This document shows, in pieces, positions 57,858 through 64,000 of a stretch of 64,000 bases of DNA. The stretch is from Trichosphaerium sp. ATCC 40318 (taxonomy: Eukaryota > Discosea > Flabellinia > Trichosidae): the NCBI GenBank assembly GCA_038496445.1, contig JALMLS010000011.1:1-64000 (forward strand), written 5' to 3'. A program made the translations under genes and the position numbers. The notes under the pieces are model-generated. The model did no database searches, had not been told where the DNA came from, and saw only the letters and a program-made list of their open reading frames with translations. Numbering within the stretch: the stretch's first letter is position 1; each line of letters begins with the position of its first letter.

Positions 57858-58941
57858 ATGTCGCAACAACGACTTGGCTTTTCCAACTATTATGGCAAAC
57901 GCCCAAAGGAGCGTGTGTTGAAACGTTCAAACAGAGAATCCATACAGTATGTACTTCATAACATCTGCGATACTGGCAACTAATATTTCTTTGGGCTCCG
58001 ATTTTGACAGCAGCATTGAAGCCTTACGGATTTACCTATGTTGACTATCCCGTGGTAGACGTTTGTACTAAACTTAAAATACAACGTAACATTATTGGTA
58101 TTGGAAAAGCCAAGACACCAATGGCATTTTTCACCTTCAAGTGGGATAATAAGATTTTTGAAAACTTGTTATTCACAAGCACATATGAACAACATCACAC
58201 TGACCTAAAAAATGGGATCACTACCCATATGACGAACTTCTCTGGCATAGTGATATGGCATGGGATTATTGGAATATGGAAGATTTGCACATTGTGGAGC
58301 ACAGGTGAAGCACAAATATTATTTACTGTGAAAACAGGTTTGTTGCCACTTAATCACTACTTCAATATCTCTGCCAACATGAAATTTGATGCTAACAAGG
58401 TACATTCATTTCTAGTGATTGTCTTTAAGCGCCACATGGTACCAGGTTATTTCACTTGTGTTGATGATTTCAATTGCCATATAAAAACTCACAACATTAA
58501 GAAACCATACGCATGGGCCATAGAATTGAAGTGTCTCGATGATTCGAACTAGGCATCTGATTGACTTTATGAATGCTTTGATATAGCCTCATCTCACACC
58601 AAAGGAATCCTTGTATCATGTGCAAAATGGTCGAAAACAATTGGAAGGTGCCATTTTTTTACATGTGACTCTTATTTTTGTTCAGCCATGGATCTCAACA
58701 AGCCGGGGGAATATGGCTTAGACGCTACTGCATCATGTAATACTAACCACTGTCAGTGGCTTTGAAGCAATTACTTGCTAAAAAAGTGCCTGTGGGATAC
58801 ACAAGATTGGCACCATTGGACAAAACTGTTGCTGTTGCAATAAATAACAATGAAATCGTAAAGTTGGCCACCACTCTCTACTGTGGACATGATGACAAAA
58901 GTTCATTTGACAGTAGCAATAAAAGGTATGTTCAAAAATAA
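57858..58941 (+). CDS. Unassigned multi-exon orphan gene(s)
   Basis: An ATG at 57858 gives MSQQRLGFSNYYGKRPKERV before a GTATGT donor. A frame at 58004-58552 continues with ALKPYGFTYVDYPVVDVCTK, AKTPMAFFTFKWDNKIFENL and FKRHMVPGYFTCVDDFNCHI, but I could not join the two exons in phase. A second unit starts at ATG 58686 (MDLNKPGEYGLDATAS). Removal of a 20-nt GTAATACTAACCACTGTCAG intron joins it in frame to LALKQLLAKKVPVGYTRLAP. No domain is recognised. These may be one gene, two genes, or partly decayed. Confidence 0.35.
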
Positions 58942-59212
58942 AAATGATGACACCAAGGGAAATAGTGATCAATTTGGCCAGCTGGTCAAGTCCTATTGTA
59001 CCGATAGGCGGTTCAAAAAATGAAACATGACACTTCTTGATGGTTAGTTTTACTACACCCTCACAAATGCTTTTATTCTGTATAAGTGTCAAGACGGAGC
59101 CCTTACTCCCAAAGGTTTTTTACAAGAAATTGCAACGGAATTGCTTCTCACAGGGACAGGAAAATAACCTCCTAATAAATTTGTGACAGTTTTTTTTTTT
59201 TTGTGATTTTTC

Positions 59213-60146
59213 ATGACGACTCCTTTGGCCGGGTTTAAGACCAGAAACCCTGAGAAAGACAAACGAAGTCAAGTACGCCTTTTAGCATTCTACAACTTAA
59301 CTAAGCGCTCAAGTTTCGCCAACGAAGGAGCTAACTCCACCCAGATCCTACTAAAAAGCGTGTGACGTCGAAAAAAAAAGAACATGTCGAGGACGAAAGC
59401 TTTAATGACCGCTATAAGCCCACGTACCTCACTCAGCAAGGTATGTCGCAGTGTTTGCTAGAATATTGTTTGTTTTACAAGTTCATGTAACCGACACCTA
59501 GGCGAAGCGGTTTTCTGCTAGAAGAAGTACTAATAAGAACGTGTACGCAGCAAAACAATTAGTAAAAGAGAACGTGCGTAGAAGCATCATGTCTTTTTTT
59601 GTAAACTAACACTAAACGTACTACTGCCATGCTGACTATTGTATTTAGCTCCCTAGTGAGTGTAATAGTAAGAAAATAACTAAAGCTTACCTCGCTCAGC
59701 GTGTAGTCGCATTAGATAAGGCTATTGAGCGTAAGCAAGCTACGTTAAAAGCAAAACAAGCGCGTCTAGCTATTTTAAAAAGAGATCACTTTCAAACGGA
59801 GGAAACGCGCCACAGTCGCACTCTTTCAGATCATACAATACTCACTGACGAGAAAAACAGGGTAAAAACAGATATAGATAACATCAAGCCCGAAAAACAA
59901 AAAGCGGCAAACTTTTTTTTCTTTTCAAAAAACATTCTAAATATGACACTCTCACACTCTATATTAGTTGCTCCTATCAACGGCAACAATAAAGACAGAG
60001 TATAAGAAGAAGAAAGCCCAGCTAGACGAGCTTACTAAGCCAAATCTGGCTCTCACAAGATGGACTTAGTCCATAAAAAGGCTCATAAACGAAACGACAT
60101 CTCAAAAAAAAATGCCTTGATTGAACTCAAAAAAGTCGTAGACTGA
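59213..60146 (+). CDS. Coiled-coil protein of unknown function
   Basis: The ATG at 59213 gives MTTPLAGFKTRNPEKDKRSQ before a GTACGC donor. Later exons encode strongly helical, charged sequence: RVVALDKAIERKQATLKAKQ, ARLAILKRDHFQTEETRH, DEKNRVKTDIDNIKPEKQ, KTEYKKKKAQLDELTKPNLA. The last frame is MDLVHKKAHKRNDISKKNAL to ELKKVVD, TGA at about 60146. Heptad-like spacing suggests a coiled coil. Exon joins are incomplete and the role is unknown. Confidence 0.45.
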
Positions 60147-60362
60147 TCGAACTGTAAATAAAAACGCTGTCTATACTGCGTTAGTTGATGTTTGTGCGTT
60201 GTAGAGGTTTGAAGGAACAAAAAAGTCCAGATGGCGGTGCATCACGTTTTCTTGCATGTAGTACTGTTAATGACTCAGTCTTAAGTCGAGTCGGACCGAT
60301 TTTACAAAAAGTCGAGTTGAGTTGACGGACCGTTAACAGTACTACTTGCATGAAAATCTTTA

Positions 60363-60893
60363 TTACATTCTACGACCTGCAATCGATAGAATTGTTAGGC
60401 TCTGTTCCTTTAGTATGCATCTTAGTATGTGTTGTAAAGTTTTGAGTACGCCATAGTAAGATTTAACTGAGATATCGTAGTATTGAATGTTTTTTTTTCT
60501 GTGAAATAAGATGCTTGATGGCTTTACTGTACGTTCAGATACATCCACTTTGTTACCCACTAAACACATAGGCAAATCTCTAGTGTTCTTGAATAGATTC
60601 GCATAATGTTGTTGTAGAGACTTATAGCTCATTCGACATGTTGTATCGAACATAAGCACTGCACCGTCGATATCTTGATAAGGTTCAGCGTTGTCAAAGC
60701 ATTTTGCAACCATTTCCACGAGATTTATGTGAAAGTCGCCAACTGATGTCATAATGGGTACTGTACGCGTCGCAACACCTTCTGAAGGCGTATGCTCCTT
60801 TATGAACTCGTTATCAATTAACCGGCTAATTAACGCCGTCTTTCCAATATTGTGGTCGCCACATACAGCGATTGATAATGTTTTGGTTGTCAT
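60363..60893 (-). CDS. Divergent Ran-like GTPase lacking G3
   Basis: This is a single exon of 176 residues. G1 is VCGDHNIGKTALISRLIDNE. G4 is CLVGNKVDVSERTVKPSSIL and G5 ISVKS. The segment LFHRKKNIQYYDISVKSYY is nearly the Ran signature FHRKKN-[LI]-QYYDIS, so this is a Ran relative. Where Ran has WDTAGQE the sequence reads LVEMVAKCFDNAEPYQDIDG, so the DTAGQ motif and catalytic Gln are missing. It lacks the acidic Ran C-terminal tail and ends IAGRRM. It is probably a GTPase-dead or altered Ran paralogue; a nuclear-transport role is not implied. Confidence 0.8.
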   Translation of the reverse strand: MTTKTLSIAVCGDHNIGKTALISRLIDNEFIKEHTPSEGVATRTVPIMTSVGDFHINLVEMVAKCFDNAEPYQDIDGAVLMFDTTCRMSYKSLQQHYANLFKNTRDLPMCLVGNKVDVSERTVKPSSILFHRKKNIQYYDISVKSYYGVLKTLQHILRCILKEQSLTILSIAGRRM

Positions 60894-61170
60894 CAGAGAT
60901 ATGTCGATGGTGTTGACTATGCCAAAATTTCAGATAATTTTGAAACAAAAAAATAGTTAAGTACTCCGCTTCAAACTTAACTATGGCCAGATGTGACAGT
61001 GTTTGATGACTAGTAGTACATCTTTTATAAGCAGTGTAAACTGATATTGATCTTAGTGTATGTTTGATAAAGAGATTATCTTTTTTTTATTTTGTAATTA
61101 GTAAACTTTGTTGCAAACATACTTGTAACATTTTTTCTGACCTTGGTCTGATCATTCATAAGTCATTGTT

Positions 61171-61707
61171 TTAAGTATCTTGTAGTACATCATTGATATA
61201 CTTGCCATAGTGTTGCAATTGCCCATTTTCACTCCACCACTTGAGCTCTCCCTCTAGTTTACCATTAACATAGTGGCATTTCAACGACATCTGACCATTT
61301 TTATACCACTGCATGTACTCTCCGTCTTTCAGACCTTTGATATAAAAAGCTTGTTCTTGTAATTTTCTATTATCATACCACATCTTGTACTCACCCTCCT
61401 TAGCATCGTTTACATAATACATCTGTGTCTTTAGTTTACCGCTGTGCCACTCTTTATATTCTCCTTCTTTTTTGCCATTAACATATTCATGTTCTTCTAA
61501 AACATCAGTCACGTGTGTTAATGTGTTTAATAGTTTCGTGTATTGCTTTTTCCATTTGCCATGTTTCTCAAACTCATCATCAAACCTTGTTGTTGTGGCA
61601 GTGTACTTTGATAAAAGAGGCCATGTGACATACAATCCAAAGTCTAAATCAATAATACAAAGATGTAACTCAACAGGAAGATGTAATAAATGACATGTGT
61701 CGTCCAT
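61171..61707 (-). CDS. F-box-like protein with MORN-type repeats
   Basis: This single exon of 178 residues starts MDDTCHLLHLPVELHLCIID, an F-box-like N-terminus. It continues with about five repeats of the form Y-[VI]-[NK]-G-x-x-[ED]-G-E-[YL]-x-x-W: YVNGKKEGEYKEWHSGKL, YVNDAKEGEYKMWYDNRK, YIKGLKDGEYMQWYKNGQ, YVNGKLEGELKWWSENGQ. It ends HYGKYINDVLQDT. These are MORN_2 (YwqK-like) repeats. The F-box plus MORN_2 pairing is also common in some large DNA viruses of protists, so the origin is open. It probably acts as a ubiquitin-ligase adaptor or scaffold, by inference. Confidence 0.72.
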   Translation of the reverse strand: MDDTCHLLHLPVELHLCIIDLDFGLYVTWPLLSKYTATTTRFDDEFEKHGKWKKQYTKLLNTLTHVTDVLEEHEYVNGKKEGEYKEWHSGKLKTQMYYVNDAKEGEYKMWYDNRKLQEQAFYIKGLKDGEYMQWYKNGQMSLKCHYVNGKLEGELKWWSENGQLQHYGKYINDVLQDT

Positions 61708-62075
61708 TTCTCTGGACTTTATCTATTTCATGAATTAGTAACATACTATTGTTTTCGTTAAACGTGGGCTGTTGTAATGTTACATTAATTCAACGATATC
61801 GCTCTTGTATACGCACGTAAGAGCGTAGTAGCTAAGTAGCAACAACACAAACGTGTTCTACTCTGTAACGCAGATACAAATGGGAGCGTGATACCGATTT
61901 AGTCAAAACTTAGTGGTTTCGCAAGAACTGAGGGTAAAAAAGCTTGAAATCAAGTGGAAGAACGTACAGGTTACTGCTGTTTGCTAAATGTATTGCTGTA
62001 AGGAAACAATATGTACAGACTTAAGTTGTTTAAGCAACTATTGTTGGTTTATTGGCACTTGACAGTTCTACATGT

Positions 62076-63041
62076 TTATTGTGTAACACTGTGGTGAATA
62101 TGCAATAGGCGAGTTAAATATTGTCTGATAGCTTTTTTAGACTCGTCGCACATTACTCGCTTTCTAGGTTGCCACGTGGTCATTATAAAGTAGTTATCTT
62201 CGTGAATCCTGTCGTCTATCTCCGTTATAACTTTACTTTTCATGTCTGGTGGGATGGTATCGAGCCGGTTACGACGGTATTCTAATATTTCATGTTAAGG
62301 ATCAGCAATAGCACGAAGTAGTATTACTTTCAATCCGGCGTATCATGTTTGATAAATTCACAATAAATGCTACTGCCTCTGGAACTATCACGGGTTTGCG
62401 TTCAGAAGGGTACAACCATTGAAAACCCCATGTTGCTGGAATTCTGCAAAAATCTGTTAACAACCATTATTAGGAACAAGCTACACCTACTCCATTTCCC
62501 GTACAAGCTCAGACGCGCTGATAACGATAGTCACTACGTCTATTTTGTTGTCTGGAACAACATATTGATACAATTTTTCTGCAATGTTGCATTGTAATAG
62601 CTCAATTCCCTGTGGCAGATTAAAAACAAACCAATTAGGCAAACATTTGGACTCACTGCTTTACAGCCGTTTAAAAGACTTCTAATGAATAGAATTTGAT
62701 CCTGGGTGAGTTTGGATGAAAAGCGACAACCACATGTATCAAAAATTGATAATTGCTTTACAGCAAATTTGTTGTGGCTAGTTTCGCACGTAATAGGGCT
62801 ACCATCAACTCGAAAAACCTAAAAAGCTGTTTAGGCTGCTTCGCAGTTCCTTTACCTTTTTTTTTTCGTAGAAGGCAGTTCCTGCAGTCCAATTTCTGCC
62901 CGTGAGTGCTATAGTCTGGTCGCCATCGCAAAACTCTTTGAATATACTGTTTATTAGAGATGACCTGCCACTTTGTGGTCTACCCAATAGCAATATGTTG
63001 AGGTTAGCATGTTCCACAACTTCTCGTTTATCTTCTGCCAT
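62076..63041 (-). CDS. Unfamiliar P-loop GTPase-like protein
   Basis: The ATG at 63041 gives MAEDKREVVEHANLNILLLG followed by RPQSGRSSLINSIFKEF (G1: GRPQSGRSS). After an intron come LSIFDTCGCRFSSKLT with G3 D-T-x-G, and LLNGCKAVS. Next are VVPDNKIDVVTIVISASEL, IPATWGFQWLYPSERKPVIV and a final exon ILEYRRNRLDTIPPDMKSKV to HIHHSVTQ with TAA at 62076. There are about 245 residues after splicing. The G1-G3 spacing and INSIF motif resemble septin/GIMAP/IRG-like GTPases, but no standard G4 NKxD is seen. An upstream in-frame ATG at 63095 is a possible alternative start. Function unknown. Confidence 0.62.
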
Positions 63042-63374
63042 GTCTGGCACGTGATTTTTTTTCAACTTACTATTGTTGTTGACCAAGCAACACAATGACT
63101 CAGTTGAGTTTGTGGTACTATATTTCCCGGTACTTCTCCGGGAGGTGATGAATTAAACTCATATGTTGGACATTACCATAAAAAATAAACTGCTGTCGAA
63201 AAGCTTGTACCCTATATTGACATTTGTTTTCTACCATTGCATGGAAGATTGTTGGAGTATGTCAACCTTAACTTGAATCACTGTACCCCAATTCGATTAT
63301 ATACATTAGACAATTCTTGAGTGCTTCATCAGTTATAGTAACATTATATGAACTTCTAGTACAGTGCTCCTATT
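63042..63374. other. Intergenic region with no gene seen
   Basis: Only short frames on both strands without coding character were found. Confidence 0.4.
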
Positions 63375-64000
63375 TCACATTACAGCACATTTTTTATTGG
63401 TTACTTCCGAGTTTTTTCCATCGCAACAGTTGAAAGTCCATGCCGCTGCTGATACTTCATTGAGTACTAAGTGTTTAAATAAGCTAGAACTCATCAAATG
63501 CAAAACGTACATTCTCTTACCCCATCACCTGTTTTTGAACTCACTTCAACATAACTATGAGCCTAAAATAACATAATGTAAATGTGCAACATCTAGAAGT
63601 TTGGACGTACACCAATTCTTTTTGCTAAACTTATTCCTTCCTTTGTTGTTATAGCATTCTCTATACATTCACCCAATGTATGTCCTTCCCTCAAATCTAG
63701 CTTTGTGCCAACCAATATCACAGGTGCATCTGGGTTAAAGCGTCTCTTTTTTGGATCCCACTTTATAAGACAAAAAAGATTAAATAAATATTGTGTAGCA
63801 CACGATTAGCTACGCTTCTCATAGTATAATAACAACTGAGTATCTTATTTAACATACCTTTGTTGAAACACTGTCATAACTTGTCCTGTTTGCAAGACTG
63901 AACGAAAGTATAAATACACTCTACGGAAATAATACACGATTACTAAATGAAATAATGTCAAGCTTACATACTGCAGTAGCGTAGACTATGCGTTGCATCT
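63375..64000 (-). CDS. Rho-family small GTPase (5' end cut by window)
   Basis: The gene enters from the right edge. Exons read QRIVYATA, SVFILSFSLANRTSYDSVST (G4-side strand), WDPKKRRFNPDAPVILVGTK and LDLREGHTLGECIENAITTK (G4 GTKLDL, a Rho-family form), EGISLAKRIG, and AHSYVEVSSKTGDGVRE (G5 SSK). The last exon ends NNEVSAAAW... and CDGKNSEVTNKKCAVM, with a C-terminal CaaX box CAVM for prenylation and TGA at 63375-63377. Rho, Rac or Cdc42 subtype cannot be told without the N-terminus. It would control actin at membranes, as CARMIL does, but linkage is coincidental. Confidence 0.82.

Noticed and set aside
1-64000. tRNA, rRNA genes and CRISPR arrays
   Set aside because: No cloverleaf, rRNA or regularly spaced direct repeats were recognised by reading. 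A covariance-model scan would be decisive.

Overview
The window is nuclear DNA of a unicellular or simple eukaryote. Genes are split by many short introns (mostly about 45-60 nt, a few apparently 20-28 nt) that usually begin GTAC, GTAA or GTAT and end in TAG or CAG. Intergenic spaces are short and AT-rich. There are no operons, ribosome binding sites or CRISPR arrays. The standard code fits: TAA, TAG and TGA all end genes. The lineage cannot be fixed from sequence alone. A CARMIL actin regulator, an elongin B, a class C GPCR and a KNL1/Spc105 kinetochore protein together suggest an amoeboid or zoosporic protist rather than a yeast-like fungus; this is inference. All gene spans are hand-joined from exons, so internal splice sites are approximate unless stated.

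Left part (0-20 kb): a minus-strand CARMIL gene with PH, LRR, helical, CPI-motif and proline-rich parts; a casein kinase 1; an EF-hand protein of unknown role; an HGH1-family gene on the plus strand; a GT8 glycosyltransferase with a signal anchor; and, divergent from it, a KNL1-type kinetochore scaffold. KNL1 carries an N-terminal RRISF PP1-docking motif and about 18 intact M-x-[LIVM]-T units, each preceded by RRKS/RRRS. Five of these units lie in an exact 93-bp tandem array.

Middle (20-49 kb): a damaged F-box gene; a large multi-exon P-loop NTPase resembling the Crinkler/RHS class; a DegT-fold sugar enzyme in which His replaces the PLP lysine (ColD-type 3-dehydratase, probably horizontally acquired); a secreted GH3 glycosidase; an F-box protein; a single-domain globin; a class C GPCR; elongin B; the RFC2-type clamp-loader subunit; a basic orphan protein; and a VWA-domain protein.

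Right part (49-64 kb) is accessory in character. It holds three copies of an unrecognised basic protein family with a CheD-like Cys/His signature, one copy on the plus strand and two on the minus strand, with mosaic flanks. It also holds another F-box gene, orphan fragments, a coiled-coil gene, a Ran-like GTPase that has lost its G3 motif, an F-box/MORN-type repeat protein, an unfamiliar GTPase with a DTCG G3 motif, and a Rho-family GTPase cut by the right edge. The best candidates for something new are the RRKS-MELT array, the His-type sugar dehydratase, the Cys/His triplet family and the G3-less Ran paralogue.
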